Counted from the stretch's first letter, positions 46,801 through 58,629 are shown. The stretch is 64,000 nt of DNA from Atrina japonica (GCA_030159075.1 BROG01000071.1:252501-316500); one strand, 5' to 3'. Translations and numbers: made by a program. Notes: generated by a model not told the origin, from the letters alone.

Positions 46801-49800
46801 AGTAACAATTCTATTCAGAGTGACCAACACTCTTGCTATTGGTAGATGTACTCACGTTTCTAGATTTGTATTTAAAGTACTAAGAGCCTCCGCAATGTGA
46901 ATGGCTCCATCATCCTCCAATCGGTTATATCCTAAATCTAACACTTTGAGGGCTGTATTCTGTTTCAATACCTTGGCTAATTCAAGTGTTCCATCTCTTG
47001 TTATTCTGTTGCTGAAATTAATCATTAAGTAAATCTCTAGCATCAACAAAACAACAATGTCTTCTATTGTAATATGATATAAATAGCAACATGAAAAAAA
47101 CTGAAGGCTGTAAAGACACTATTGATCTCCTTATTCCAGGTCAAATCTACAAAATGCCAGACATAATATACATACCAATACCCTTAAGTTTCCCCGGTTA
47201 CAACTACAAAATGCCGGACACAAGTTTTAACCCCTACCCTAGAGTTCCCTGGTCACATCTACTAATTACCAGACAAAATTGTTACACCCTAGGCCTACAG
47301 TTGCTAGATTCCGAACAGACATACCAGTAATCAAGAATTTATAAATCTAAAATGTTTGAAATGTCAATGGAAATTGAAAGTAAAGATATTGTAATAAGAG
47401 ACCAGTGTATGACTGCCTTTAATGTGATATCATCAAATTGAAACTTAATAAACTTGAGCGGCTTTTATAGAATTTCATAAAATTCTATCTTAAATTTTGT
47501 AAAACATAAAATTTTTATTTATCAGATAATATTCATTGCAATGATTAGAAATTGCACCCCAGGCGAAAAAAAAGTATAGCATATAGTGTATATAAGAAAC
47601 TGTGATTTCTTTGTGAAAACTAAATAAACCTATTTAGAGAAATGACAAAACATAAGCTTTTTTGTGATATATATGTAAATTGTTTAAAGTCAGTTTAAAT
47701 ATTCAATTCCTCCAACAATTATCAAAAACATAAATCCACCTGAAAATAACATTTTGACCTTACTTCTTCACTATAAAAACACCTTCAACTAAATGGAAAA
47801 TATTAACAAATTTTAAAGGCAGGGCTTGATTTTCCATGTCCAGGTGAAAATCAAATCAGACAAGTGTTCACCATAGGTAAATGAAGAGTTGCAAGTTCTA
47901 GACAATATTAAAGGTGAAAATATATCTTTTTTTCACTTTTCTATTGTTCGGGTGAGAAAAAAATGATTTTGAACCCCCCCCCGTCCTTAAACACCTTTAG
48001 TCTGTCCTAATTTTCTATAAATAATTAAAAATCATTTTCAACATGTTTACTAAACACTAAAAAAAATTCTAATTCTAAGAATTTCTTTTACAAAATATGG
48101 ACAGAAAGATCTGTGATTCGATAAGTTAGTTTTAGTAAATAATTGGTCAAATGGGACAAGTGAAATAACCGTTATTGTAGAACCCTGAAAGGTTCAACAG
48201 CAACAGATGCTTCTTGAGAACCCCTAAAAAGATTACCAGCTGAGATCCAGATAGACAAGTGTAAAATTGTGCATCAAATTCTCTGCCAGTCTTGTTGCAC
48301 CAAAGTCCCGCATGTCATATTTTTGTAGATGTATTTCTTCCAAAGACATGTTTACCTACAAAACAAGGTAGAATTATAGGAAAAAACATATAGAAACAGA
48401 AATTTATGTAATTACAGTGTATGTCTACAGCAGTATTCACAAAAGCTTTTCAGAGACCATATCAACAGGTGGTGGCAGATTTTTAGGGTTCTGTATTTGA
48501 AAAAATGTATCCAACCTCTGGTGATGCATTTTTATACATACTGCTAAAGTTCTCATTCAAATAAACAACTGTTCATTGTATATTGATGAATATTAAAGTT
48601 CTCATAAGTTAAAAAGTACAGAGAAACTTCAAAGTTAAAACATATAAGGGAAAGTCAATAAAAGCATGAAAATTACTAGAAGTTCACCCAAGACTTACAT
48701 CTATGCCAAATCCGTTTTATGGTTACCAGTACAAGTTTACAAGAGCCATGCTGGTTGATCAGAAAAGTGAAAATTACAAACCCGAATTCACACAACCTAT
48801 TGCTAATCCATGCAAAGTTTAGTCAAAGATCAATTGGCTGTATCCAGAAGATTTTTGGCAATGTCTAATTGACAACTGACAGATAGATGAATGAAATATG
48901 CAAAGTGATGGTTAAAAAAAAAGCTTAAAGTTATTTGTGAAGTACAATCAGTTAACAAAACAATTCATATGAAAAACTACCTGCCAGTATCAATTCAGTG
49001 TGCCTATAGGAAAATTAAGACAATCAAGCATTTTAGCATAGTGTATAAGATACTGATGTTGACTGAAGTCGTGACTAACAGCATAGTGTGAGACTTACCG
49101 AAGTCAGTATCATTTTAGAGCATAATGCATAAGATACTGATGTTGACTGAAGTCAGTATCTGGCTGTGTGACTTACCTTCAGCATTTTAGCATAATAATA
49201 TAAGATACTGAAGTCAGTTGACTGTGTGAACTTAGCATCAGTTTTAATATACTGAACTGAAGTGGCTGTGTGACTTACCGTCATTCTTCAGCATAGTTAG
49301 CATGTGGACTGAATGCACTTACCAAGATAATGCTAAGATGTTTCTGACTGAAGTCTGAAGTCAGTAATTATACTGGCTGTGATGTCAGTGCTGTGGTGAC
49401 TTACCTTCAGCATTTTAGCATAATGTAAAGTAATGTTGATGAAGATACCTTCAGATGTTATCCAGACTGAAGTCAGTATCTGGCTGTGTGACTTACCTTC
49501 AGCAAGCGTTGAGTCTGATTTAGCATATAGATGTATTATATAATGCATAAGATACTGATGTTGACTGAAGTCAGTATCTGGCTGTGTGACTTACCTTCAG
49601 CATTTTAGCATAATGCCATAAGACTAATCTGATGGCTTTGACTACTGAAGTCAGTATCTACTGATGTTGACTGAAGTGTACTTACTTTGTGACTTACAGC
49701 ATTTTAGACATAATAATATACATAAAGATACCGTAAGATTTAGCCATAGTTGACTGATGTTGAAAGTCAGTATATCTGGCTGTTTTAGTGCCACTTTACC

Positions 49801-52135
49801 TATTCAGCATTTTACCTTCAGCATTTTAGCATAATGTATAAGATACTGATGTTGACTGAAGTCAGTATCTGACTGGTGACTTACTGAGAGTCATATGCAT
49901 AAGTATCTGATCTGGCTGAAGTCAGTGGCTGTGTGACTTACCTTCAGCATTTTAGCATAGTGTATAAGATACTGATGTTGACTGAAGTCAGTATCTGGCT
50001 GTGTGACTTACCTTCAGCATTTTAGCATAGTGTACTGTAGTTTCTTCTTGTTGAGTAAACAGTATTGGACGATTTATGTTCAAGGCTTTCAGGGTTTTGT
50101 TATTATATAATACAGTTGCCAAGGCAATGATACTTTCTATTGTCTGAAAAAAGAGAGGATTTCATTTAAATCAGTAGATACATAAAGTCTATATAAAATT
50201 TGAATGTAGATATAATTTTATTCAAACACCTGGACTCAGGGCCATAAAATGTCAGAAGTCTGAGAATCAGAAAATCCTGAAATATCATTGACTAAGCATG
50301 CCAAGTTAAATATAATTAAGGCTTTAAATCTTAAACTTGCAATTTTCCCTTCCATGGTGTTGAGCCCTGGTCAAATAAATCTGATTTGTTCAAAGCAAAC
50401 TCTCCCTCTTTTTGAACACTTGAATAGACACCCAACTGTATATAATGTATTGCATTTCACCTGGTGACCTTTAAGTTAACCTTTTTAATCACAAATGAAG
50501 CAAAGAATTCTGCAGTAATTCAACAGAGATCATCTGTATAAAGTATTGTATTACACCAAGTGACCTTCCACCTTTTGACCTGAACATCAACAGGGGTCAG
50601 CTACTTCTCATAAACAAACCCACATATGAAATACATGTATCATAACAATTAAGCAAACTTTTAAGGGTTCTGAAAATATGTTGTGTACAGATGGACACAT
50701 TTCAATTCTTTATTAACCAAATTCAATACAGCAGATAGACAGGCCTATACCAACAAACCAACATTTGCTTAGGCTTATGCCCCTCTTATATGAAGAAGGA
50801 CATAACATCTGTCACACGTTTTTGTATTGGTGTGTCTTTGCCAGGTAATATCTAACAAAATGTGAGAAGACTGCATCACCAAGTACAAAGATCAATGAAA
50901 GCTCTGCTACAGTACATGATTATAAAACATTTCTTATAAAGTAACGATACATATCTTTTGTAGTGCTCTCTTTGTTTCCCTGTGGTAGAATGTGGCTTGT
51001 CTATGCTTATTCATTGTTAGGCCACCCTTTACAATGTTTCAGTCATGGAAGGAGCAGCCAGTTCTTACTTTTGGGGAGGAAAACCTGAATTGCAATTTAT
51101 CCCAGAAAGACTGCCACTTTCCCACTTAATCTATTTAGGTTTCATCAGGGCTTCATAAACAATTTACATACAGTTATCAGAACCATGAGAATAGAGATAT
51201 GACCATGTGAACTTACCAAGTCACAATCACCAAGGTCCAGAGCCTCAAGTTTTGTGTTGACCTGTAGCATTTGAGCAAATGCCATTCCACCTCTATTCAA
51301 AATTTTATTTCCATTCAATCTCAATGAGGTTAAAGTTTCGTTGTTCTACAAAAATTGAATAATAATGAATAATTAATGATAGCATCTTAATATGTACATG
51401 ATCAGCAATCAATCACTTTTTCTTAGTCTCTCTCTGTCTGTCTGTCTGCCTGCCTGCCTGCCTCTCTCTCTCTCTCTCTCTCTCTCACACAGACTGTAAT
51501 GACTTGATGAGTATCTCACTATCCTCACAGAATACCATGCCAGTAAATACAAGCTACTTACTTATACCGACCTGGCGAGTATCTCACCGCCCTCACAGAA
51601 TACTGTGTCTGTAAAAACAAGCTACTTACTTGTAATGACCTGGCTAGTATCTCACCGCCCTCAGGTCCAATGTCATTACACATTAGGTTGACGTCTTGCA
51701 ATGTAGCACTTTCCTGAAAGAAATAAAAATCAGGCATTAGAGTTAAACAAGTTAAAGAAGGCATTTGTGTTAAAAAAATTCTTCAAAAACATTCATAGTG
51801 CCTCTATGCTGGACAGTCAGTGCCTCACAACTTTAGTATTACTAAATTGACCATTAGAAACAGTATCATATCATGCTTATCATTTGATCTAATGTTATAT
51901 ATTTCTTTTTGCTATCTTTTAAAAAATTATTTATGTGGAGACATCATTAGATGTAGGGGACAGTGTTATACAAATGTCTTGTGTCAATCCAAAAGGGATC
52001 TGTAAGTGGCGTGTATGCTTTATTTCATCAATAGACAGATAGATAAATAGATAGATAGACAGACAGACATATTAGATAGAAACACAGACAGACAGATAGA
52101 TGGGTAGATAGACAGATAGATAAATAGATAGAAGA

Positions 52136-52184
<49 letters not shown>

Positions 52185-52227
52185 AGGATAGATAGATAGA
52201 TAGATCGATCGATCGATAGAGACAGAC

Positions 52228-52258
<31 letters not shown>

Positions 52259-52339
52259 TAGATAGATAAATAGACAGATAGATAGACAGGTAGATAGATA
52301 GATAGATAGATAGATATAGATAGATAGATAGATAGATAT

Positions 52340-52372
<33 letters not shown>

Positions 52373-52377
52373 CAGAC

Positions 52378-52409
<32 letters not shown>

Positions 52410-52450
52410 GGGTGGATAGATAGATAGATGGATAGATGGATAAATAGATG

Positions 52451-52525
<75 letters not shown>

Positions 52526-53466
52526 GGGTAGATAGACAGGTAGATAATGTATACATGCATATGTGTGTGTGTGTTTTTCTTTGTTGGATATTTTGTATCT
52601 CTTTTTAAGATATAAACACAATAAAACTATACAAACCTCAATAAGTTTAGCAATATGTTTTGCTCCTTCATCTGTTAAATTATTGTATCTGAGGTCTAAA
52701 CTGACAACAAATAAGTTGTTCTGAAGTAATTTGTACAAGGACAAGGCATCGGCATCTTGTAAACGAGTGTCCGTCAACAGCTTGTTATTTCCAGCTAAGT
52801 ACAGATTCATGTATTCCTTAAATTCACTGTTCAATAAAAAGGAATTATAATATAATTAGTATGGAATTTGTTTGTTTAAATGACATTTTATGCCACACTT
52901 AACATTTCTGTTATAATCTGATGGTTAATTCTTATGGTAGAGGAGTAAATGAAGTTACAACGTATCTGGGTGGAAGGACCTTTGACCCTTAGCAGGTATT
53001 ACTGGGGTACTTCCTCAAATATTCAGTGTAGGATCCAGTGGTGGTGGAACCTTTCTTCACTGGAGGCGAGAAATTACATAATTTTAAGCACAATACTCTA
53101 ACCACTTGGCCATCTAGTTCAACGTACGAAGATAAAGTACTAAGAAAAAGAGGTATAACTACTTTATAAACCTATCTATGCTCAGAATGTAAATAGATAC
53201 ATTATCTCAAATACTGCACTTAAACAATCTTACCTGAAGATATAAAATAGATTCTTCCAAAGTTATGGAGAAAAAAAACCTCAAACAATGTGAAGTACAT
53301 TTTGAAGAATAGTAGTACTCTAATACATTTAGTTTTAACAAGGTTACCTGGGCGACGCGGGTATTCGACGATCTAAGGACCCTTCTGAATGATCTGATGT
53401 TAATGGAGAGATAATGAAATTGTCGAATTCAACATATTGTCGAAAACATAAGTCTGCACAATACAT
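43651..53466 (-). CDS. LRRC34: LRRC34, leucine-rich repeat-containing protein 34
   Basis: Nine minus-strand exons: 53348-53466, 52637-52826, 51630-51713, 51217-51345, 50012-50143, 48237-48355, 46856-47011, 44729-44855 and 43651-43875. They join with consistent phases to 1281 bases, 426 codons plus stop, close to the length of vertebrate LRRC34. The protein is a series of ribonuclease-inhibitor-type LRRs ([72 protein letters not shown]). The LRRC34-specific segments [16 protein letters not shown] and [13 protein letters not shown] are present. LRRC34 is expressed in germ and stem cells of vertebrates and is linked to nucleolar proteins and ribosome assembly. No catalytic activity is known and the LRRs should form a protein-binding surface. 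Exons 3, 5 and 7 are each followed by a tandem array that copies the exon end and donor. Confidence 0.93.
44170..44705. repeat. imperfect repeat of the type cattcactcattatca
   Basis: About 20 units of 20-35 bp (ttcagccattcactcattat, catgttgttcagccatt) lie in the intron right after exon 8. Unlike the arrays after exons 3, 5 and 7, it does not include the exon end. Open frames across it are artefacts. Confidence 0.85.
44729..44855 (-). CDS. LRRC34: LRRC34 exon 8
   Basis: Acceptor tatttcag, donor gtaagt. One base plus 42 codons: [20 protein letters not shown] and [17 protein letters not shown]. It carries one LRR and the IWGN motif typical of the last LRR in LRRC34. Confidence 0.93.
45200..45405 (+). 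mobile_element. tRNA-derived SINE (Leu/Ser-like head)
   Basis: gccaagtggttgcatctgcg gives an A box and caggttcgaaccctgct gives a B box. They are followed by a body ending gattttctctccaccactaa. It lies in the intron between exons 8 and 7 of LRRC34. Open frames here are spurious. Confidence 0.75.
46340..46870 (-). repeat. tandem array built on the exon 7 end and its 5' splice site
   Basis: Six to seven units of about 60-125 bp share gaccaacactcttgctattg, gtagatgtactcacgtttct, agatttgtatttctagattt and aagtaacaattctattcag. On the minus strand the part ACAAATCTAGAAAC followed by gtgagt is the last 14-18 bases of exon 7 with its donor. Units near 46413 and 46769 keep an intact donor; others have lost it. 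All copies lie downstream of the real donor at 46855. Confidence 0.85.
46856..47011 (-). CDS. LRRC34: LRRC34 exon 7
   Basis: Acceptor taatttcag, donor gtgagt. One base, 51 codons, two bases. It encodes [18 protein letters not shown] and [20 protein letters not shown], two LRR parts. The junction with exon 6 reads LDLSCNRIT. Confidence 0.93.
47050..48230. other. LRRC34 intron 6
   Basis: No coding support. 47130-47290 has three loose repeats of the type ctacaaaatgccagacata. Confidence 0.5.
48237..48355 (-). CDS. LRRC34: LRRC34 exon 6
   Basis: Acceptor ccttgttttgtag, donor gtaatc. 39 codons plus two bases: [19 protein letters not shown] and [10 protein letters not shown]. It corresponds to the vertebrate segment after the TVH/ML motif. 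Confidence 0.9.
49020..50020 (-). repeat. tandem array built on the exon 5 end and its 5' splice site
   Basis: Ten or more units with a core period of 70 bp. The unit is gtgtgacttaccttcagcat, tttagcatagtgtataagat, actgatgttgactgaagtca, gtatctggct. On the minus strand ATGCTAAAATGCTGAAG followed by gtaagtcac is the last 23 bases of exon 5 with its donor. Intact donor-bearing units lie near 49170, 49397, 49488, 49587 and 49931, besides the real one at 50011. The middle is scrambled by deletions. Confidence 0.88.
50012..50143 (-). CDS. LRRC34: LRRC34 exon 5
   Basis: Acceptor ctcttttttcag, donor gtaagt. 44 codons, phase 0 both ends: [20 protein letters not shown] and [20 protein letters not shown]. 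The NRPIL-QEE-TVH block is diagnostic for LRRC34. Confidence 0.95.
50160..51210. other. LRRC34 intron 4
   Basis: No coding support or named repeat. Confidence 0.4.
51217..51345 (-). CDS. LRRC34: LRRC34 exon 4
   Basis: Acceptor ttttgtag, donor gtaagt. 43 codons, phase 0 both ends: [20 protein letters not shown] and [18 protein letters not shown]. One and a half LRRs. Confidence 0.95.
51427..51487. repeat. (TC/TGTC/TGCC) simple repeat
   Basis: tctgtctgtctgcctgcc runs into (tc)n. It directly abuts the exon 3 array. Confidence 0.9.
51490..51660 (-). repeat. tandem array built on the exon 3 end and its 5' splice site
   Basis: About two and a half units of 69 bp. The unit is caagctacttacttgtaatg, acctggctagtatctcaccg, ccctcacagaatactgtgt. 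On the minus strand CGGTGAGATACTAGCCAGGT through to the donor gtaagtagcttg is the last 34 bases of exon 3 with its splice site. A second intact donor lies at about 51553-51560. The real one is at 51629. Confidence 0.85.
51630..51713 (-). CDS. LRRC34: LRRC34 exon 3
   Basis: Acceptor tatttctttcag, donor gtaagt. 28 codons (84 bp, a standard single-LRR exon), phase 0 both ends: [20 protein letters not shown] then EILARSLQ. Confidence 0.95.
52028..52548. repeat. (GATA)n microsatellite
   Basis: About 500 bp of gata units with gaca and gatg variants, in the intron after exon 2. The very long Tyr/Leu/Ser frames on minus are artefacts. Confidence 0.98.
52637..52826 (-). CDS. LRRC34: LRRC34 exon 2
   Basis: Acceptor tttttattgaacag, donor gtttgt. 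One base plus 63 codons: [20 protein letters not shown] and [20 protein letters not shown]. It corresponds to the AGNN and first LRR region of the vertebrate protein. Confidence 0.92.
52960..53125 (-). mobile_element. probable tRNA-derived SINE
   Basis: On the minus strand gatggccaagtggttagag resembles a Leu/Ser tRNA A box and ggttccaccaccactgg a decayed B box. It lies in LRRC34 intron 1. Confidence 0.5.
53348..53466 (-). CDS. LRRC34: LRRC34 exon 1 (probable start)
   Basis: An ATG at 53466, directly after an in-frame taa, opens 39 codons plus two bases: [17 protein letters not shown] and [18 protein letters not shown]. The donor is gtaacc after CCCAG. The two leftover bases plus the first base of exon 2 make Ser, and the total length becomes a multiple of 3. 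The N-terminus is not conserved in this family, so the support is phase, donor and total length only. Confidence 0.55.
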
Positions 53467-53469
53467 TTA

Positions 53470-54750
53470 ATATTTATCTTAATCTTGTGTGAAGTATTGA
53501 TTTTTACTGTGCAACGAATTGACCTTTGATTGACCTCTGCCAATAATGAAATAGGCTGATCATTTGATCAATTTCTTTCATTTCTGACAAACATCAAAAT
53601 TGGACTAACTCAGAAACATGTTAAAAATTTGAAATATGAAATGTTACATAAAGAAGTAAAAATATTGGAGTAAAAGAATAGAAAACTCAGACACAAAAAC
53701 TATAACTGTTTAGAGACGACTAGACTGTAGTCTAAATTAAAAACTACCATCAAATATTTAACCTTAAGAGTCAGGAATCTTATACAATTGATTAGGATGC
53801 AGAGTTTGATTAGGAAGGATGTAGAGTTTAACACTTTCCGTGACTTGGGATGGCATGATAAATACTCTAGTTCCCTAGTCATATCAGAACAATTCTTAGC
53901 AACCAGAATTGGCTGGATGATACGTGTATGTTCCACTTCCCTGTCATAGAAGAACATAAATAATGGAGACAAGAATGGCAGATTGTTGAAAATCCAGAGA
54001 TGAGATAAGATGTCAAATATAATCATGTGATTCTTTTGTCAAATCTAAACCAAATCTGGGGATATAACTCTTGGCTACAATCACAAAGATAGCATAACTA
54101 CATGTGCTGTTTAAGTACTGAACAATTAGTAATTCAATAAACCAAATGACCAAAAAAGATATAGAAATGGCAAACAAAATCATCAAAATTTCAAAATGTT
54201 GACATTTTTGTGATATTATATTGTGACTGCAACATATTGATAGTATATAGTAAGTTGTTGGCCTATGTGTATGAAATTATTGTAAGCTAAGCAGGAATCT
54301 TTGATTGGCTAATCTGTATTCAGAGATAAAAATATTTAAAAAATGATTAAACAAAACTGATGAATGAGATCCATTTTACTGGGAAATACAGTAAAACCCT
54401 GTTATACTGCCATAATTTGTTCAGCGCAAATTTGGCATTTGAGGGAAACTATCGATGAAATTATTGGGGAAATTGGAAAAGTAGATTTTCAAACATTGTG
54501 GCATAGAATGAGTTGGCAAATGAAACATGTGGCATTATAAAGAGTTTTAATACATAATACTTTAGAGCAATGTGATATCTAGCTTCAGAACTATACTTGA
54601 AGACCCTAGATCTTGCATTAAATTATCTGGCAATGTGGGATTAATTAGAGCAACCCACAAAGGGCATTTAGGTCAATATATATATAGAGAATGAAATATC
54701 TCAGTGAAACACAAAACACACGAACTGCACTCTAACTGGTCAGCGGTGGT
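53470..54750. other. non-coding stretch upstream of LRRC34
   Basis: It should contain the LRRC34 promoter, but no clear element is visible. Confidence 0.4.
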
Positions 54751-54756
54751 AGATTA

Positions 54757-54905
54757 TAGGCTTAGCACATTGAAAAAAAAAAAACACTTTAGTGAACAAA
54801 GAGCTCAGGCATTTTGTAAAATACAACTTAAGTTTAGGCTTAGCACATTGAAAAAAAAAAAACACTTTAGTGAACAAACAGCTCAGGCATATGCACAATA
54901 CAACT
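54757..54905. repeat. 79 bp tandem pair
   Basis: aggcttagcacattgaaaa, aacactttagtgaacaaa and gctcaggcat occur twice, about 79 bp apart. Confidence 0.9.
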
Positions 54906-56050
54906 TAGACCAATAAGCTGGTTAAAATCAGTCTGTACTTGTACAATAAGAATTTACAATAAAATCATCATTTCTTAGATCCGAATGTTTATTGTTAGGA
55001 ATTAAGAATGAGAGAGGTGTGTTCTTAATTTTTCACTTATATTTATTTTTTCATGAAATGTCTGTGAGTATGTTTGAATGCATTTTATGTGTAAGTGTGT
55101 ACACATGTATAAATAAGGTAAGGGCCAGCCAGCCCACAAACTCTCTAGCCAGGAGATGTATGGGGAGTGTAAAAATCCTGGCTCAGTACGCTTCAATAAA
55201 TTATTAAAAAAAAAATTTAATAAATGATTAAAAAAAAAAGAACTTATAATAATTTCCTTCTTTCTGAAACACACAATGTCGGCTTAGGCAAGAGAACATG
55301 GGCAGGCAAAAAAGCATTACTTATTGCAGGATAATGGAAATCAAAACACAACTTGGACTTGAAAAGAACAGAAGTTAAAGATACAATGAAACAGGCATAT
55401 CATATTTGATGTAAACCATCAACATGATATAGTCTGGCCTTAAAACAAGCAGCAAAGGTATGTAGCTTATATAACCAGTGTACATGAATCAACATCTACC
55501 ACCATGTAAAACATATCTCAAGATAAAGTCGGTCACTGGACCAAAACTTTGTAACACATGGTCTTAGCTTACACGGAAGTAGTATAGATTTCACAGGGGT
55601 CACAAAAATTTCCACAGGGGAAATAGTATTGAAATTTACTTGTTTGAATGTTGTCTGAAAATAAAGTGTTACATTAAAATACTGGTATATTATATTGTGT
55701 TTAAACAAGTAATCTTTATTGATTTAAGTTTTGTTTACAACTATTTCACTTGTCCCTTTTAACAAGTGAGACATAACATTTACTTGTCCGACTGCAAAAT
55801 GGACTCTTCCCGAAACAATCGGACAAATGTACTTGTTGAGTTCAGTATCATATTAACAAAAGTGGAATACAGAAGTTGGGCTTTAAAATAATAGAAATGA
55901 TTGATTTAAATGACATATCAAGTATAGAAAAATCAAACTAATCTATATTCCTGATTGGATAAAAGGCAATACTTTAACACAGAACCCAAGTAGGTAAAAA
56001 GACATTGTTTTAACTCTGAAATCTGATTGGGTAAAAGATTATACTTCAGC
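54906..56050. other. non-coding stretch
   Basis: No gene or named repeat is supported. Confidence 0.4.
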
Positions 56051-56057
56051 AAAACAG

Positions 56058-56430
56058 CCAATCTCTTACACAGAGTTGTCGGTCCTTGCACTCTCGATCA
56101 ATCTCTGTCAACATCTTAAAAGGAGTCCCAATACGTGCAATAATGTAACCATTAGAATGAATATAAAAACCAAATTACTCAGAGTAGGGATATTTTTCAC
56201 AAAAATATAGTCCCTATATTGATAGCCATATAATATTTAAAAAGTATTTTTGCCTCAAATAGTATTTTATTCCATATCAGCACTAAAAATATATGCAAAA
56301 GCACCAATACCTTATAAAGAGCAAAATCCATAGTACATCTATATATTTTCTAAGAATCCGGAAAAAATTGAGATGTTAACAGAGATGGATCAAGAGTGCA
56401 AGGACTGATAATTCTGTGTAAGAGATTGCA
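56058..56430. repeat. inverted repeat with 60 bp arms
   Basis: The left arm 56058-56117 (aatctcttacacagagttgt, cggtccttgcactctcgatc, aatctctgtcaacatct) and right arm 56371-56430 are inverted copies with about 8 mismatches. They are separated by about 250 bp of AT-rich sequence. It may be a small foldback element. Confidence 0.8.
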
Positions 56431-56514
56431 AATCAGCTTGTAAGACTTCTCACTATAACAAATGTGGGAACAAGTGAGATATGACGAAAACAAATGAGTA
56501 AAATCTTAAGATAT

Positions 56515-56745
56515 AACATTAATGTAGAAACTTAATTTGAATGTTTTAACAACCAAAAGGCATAAATACAAACTTTAGTCAAAACTAAAATTTGAATGTT
56601 TAATACCCACAAGGCAAAGAATATTATTTAAAACACAAAATTTTAATTTTAATATTAATTCCAAAAAGCAAAGAAAATTATTTAAGACATGAACTTAATT
56701 TGAAAATTAACTCCAAAAAAGCAAAGAATATTATTTAAGACACAA
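56515..56745. repeat. diverged tandem repeat, about 65 bp unit
   Basis: Four units share aacttaatttgaa, aaaaagcaaagaa and tattatttaaga(c)aca. Confidence 0.75.
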
Positions 56746-56819
56746 ACCCATCACTTGTAATGGAGGTGTTATGTAGTTTAATTAGCACATTATATTTACC
56801 CTTCTATCGTTCATTTGTC

Positions 56820-56820
<1 letters not shown>

Positions 56821-56856
<36 letters not shown>
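56821..56856. repeat. (TA)n microsatellite
   Basis: About 18 perfect ta units. Confidence 0.95.
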
Positions 56857-56858
<2 letters not shown>

Positions 56859-57221
56859 TTTCAATTAGTTTGGTAGTGATAGTTTCGAATTTATTCATTC
56901 AAAATACAGAACAACAATCACCTCTGGATACAAAGATGTGTACATATACCAGTCAAATATAACATACCCATGACAAATTAATTAGTAATGAACATTAACA
57001 ATTAGAGAAATGAAACAAAATAATGACATTAAATGATAAAATTAAAAAAAGACATTGAAGTACAAATGTACTAGTATTGTTGATATCTGACCACATCACA
57101 CAAGACAATGTAACAATTAACAATGTCCTGTCTAGTGTCTCAGATAAGTTGCGTCACTGGTGCATTTACAACTGATCAGAGTTTAAGTATACCCACAATT
57201 ATGATAAGTTGAAAGAAAATC

Positions 57222-57490
57222 ACCTACAGTTGCTATCAAAAGTTTAGATACACAGTGTAGTTCTCTTGAAGATCTCCTACAATCAACATGGACTGATGTA
57301 ACAGATATAAGAAAGATCATAGATGCATCAGTTACAGTCATGCCCGAAAGTTTAGATACAACTGGTGATTTTTGCAACAGCTACCATTGACTCAAATCAA
57401 GCTTTGAGAAGTAAAACTTAGAACCTATGACACAGAAAGTGACTCTTGGATTATCTACAGTCACACTCAAAATTAAGGAAATAAATAGCT
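57222..57490. repeat. Tc1-like terminal-repeat words
   Basis: Three same-direction words look like Tc1/mariner ends: ctacagttgctatcaaaagt (57222), ttacagtcatgcccgaaagt (57334) and ctacagtcacactcaaaatt (57457). The first two are followed by ttagatac. No transposase is seen. Confidence 0.35.
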
Positions 57491-57864
57491 GTGTATTTTG
57501 AAAGTGCACACACAGTTTTCCAATAAACAGAAATATTGTTGAAACATCATTTGTGCATCTTCTAGATTCACATTCAGGGGTAAACATGCTCAAAGAATAT
57601 AACATGCACTTCACAAAAATCAATGTACCAAAAGTACTCAAATTTCTAGTATATTATTAGCCTTTCTTCAGTACACAAGCTTTTCAATAACACCATAACA
57701 TCATACATTTCTACATGAAGTTGCCTAAGAACATGCAATTATCATGCCTTACTTAAATTTTTGCTTAACAGATAAAACAACAGAAGGAAACAAAGTTACT
57801 TGTGAAAAATTTGCATTGTGATTCATAATTTAACAATCAACATCGAAATGAGATTTCATTGATA

Positions 57865-57945
57865 TATGTCTATGTGGTTCCCCGCTGTTGATTGACATCT
57901 TTGTTTTATGTGGTTCCCCGCTGTTGATTGACAGTCAAACCTTTC
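57865..57945. repeat. 38-40 bp tandem pair
   Basis: tatgtggttccccgctgttg followed by attgaca occurs twice (about 57872 and 57908). Confidence 0.9.
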
Positions 57946-58289
57946 TCAAACACAATCTCACAGTAAAGGACACCTGTCAACATTGTATGTAATATTCAGG
58001 TGTCCATTACAAAGAAGTATAGGTTCATGTTTCATAATTTCCTGGTACCTCATTGATCAAAATTATGAATCAAACTGCAAGTTCTGAAGAGAAAGTGTTA
58101 ATTGGGATCATCAAACAGTGAAGGGTGTTAGAAGTTTGGTTTACAAAAATATTTATACTTACCCTCGTTTTTTTAGTCTATAGTGCGGGGTTGAAACATA
58201 GTGATCATAAAACAGTGGCATACAAACATGTGATTTATATAAACATGTGATTTTGTTAAGAAAAAAACAAACTGGAAGTAAACTATCTG

Positions 58290-58590
58290 TCTTTGTCTTT
58301 CTCTCTCTGTCTCTCTTTATGTCTGTCTCCCAGTTTCTGTCTGTCTCCAAGTATCTCTGTCTGTCTTCAAATGTCTCTGTCTCCAAGTATCTCTCTGTCT
58401 GTCTCCAAGCCTCTCCCTGTCTCTTGACCAGTCTCCCAATGTCTGTATGTCTCTGTCTCCCAGTCTGTCTCTGTTTCTCGACCAGTCTTCAAGTCTATAT
58501 ATATGTCTCTGTTGCCCAGTCTCTCTCTTTGTTTGTCTCCTGGCCAGTCTACCCTCCCTCCATCTGTCTGTCTGTCTCTCTTAGCAGATA
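58290..58590. repeat. CT-rich minisatellite (tctgtctccaagt)
   Basis: Irregular units of tctgtctgtctccaagtatc and variants. The 124-codon frame is an artefact. Confidence 0.85.
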
Positions 58591-58629
58591 TATATCAACA
58601 TGCTGTTATGGTGGATCATAAACAACAGT

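Noticed and set aside
52028..52834. Long minus-strand frames of up to 268 codons rich in Ile/Tyr/Leu/Ser
   Set aside because: They are translation of the GATA microsatellite. Only the 52637-52826 part is a real exon.
58247..58621. 124-codon Ser/Leu/Val-rich frame
   Set aside because: It is translation of a tctgtctc minisatellite with no domain or splice support.
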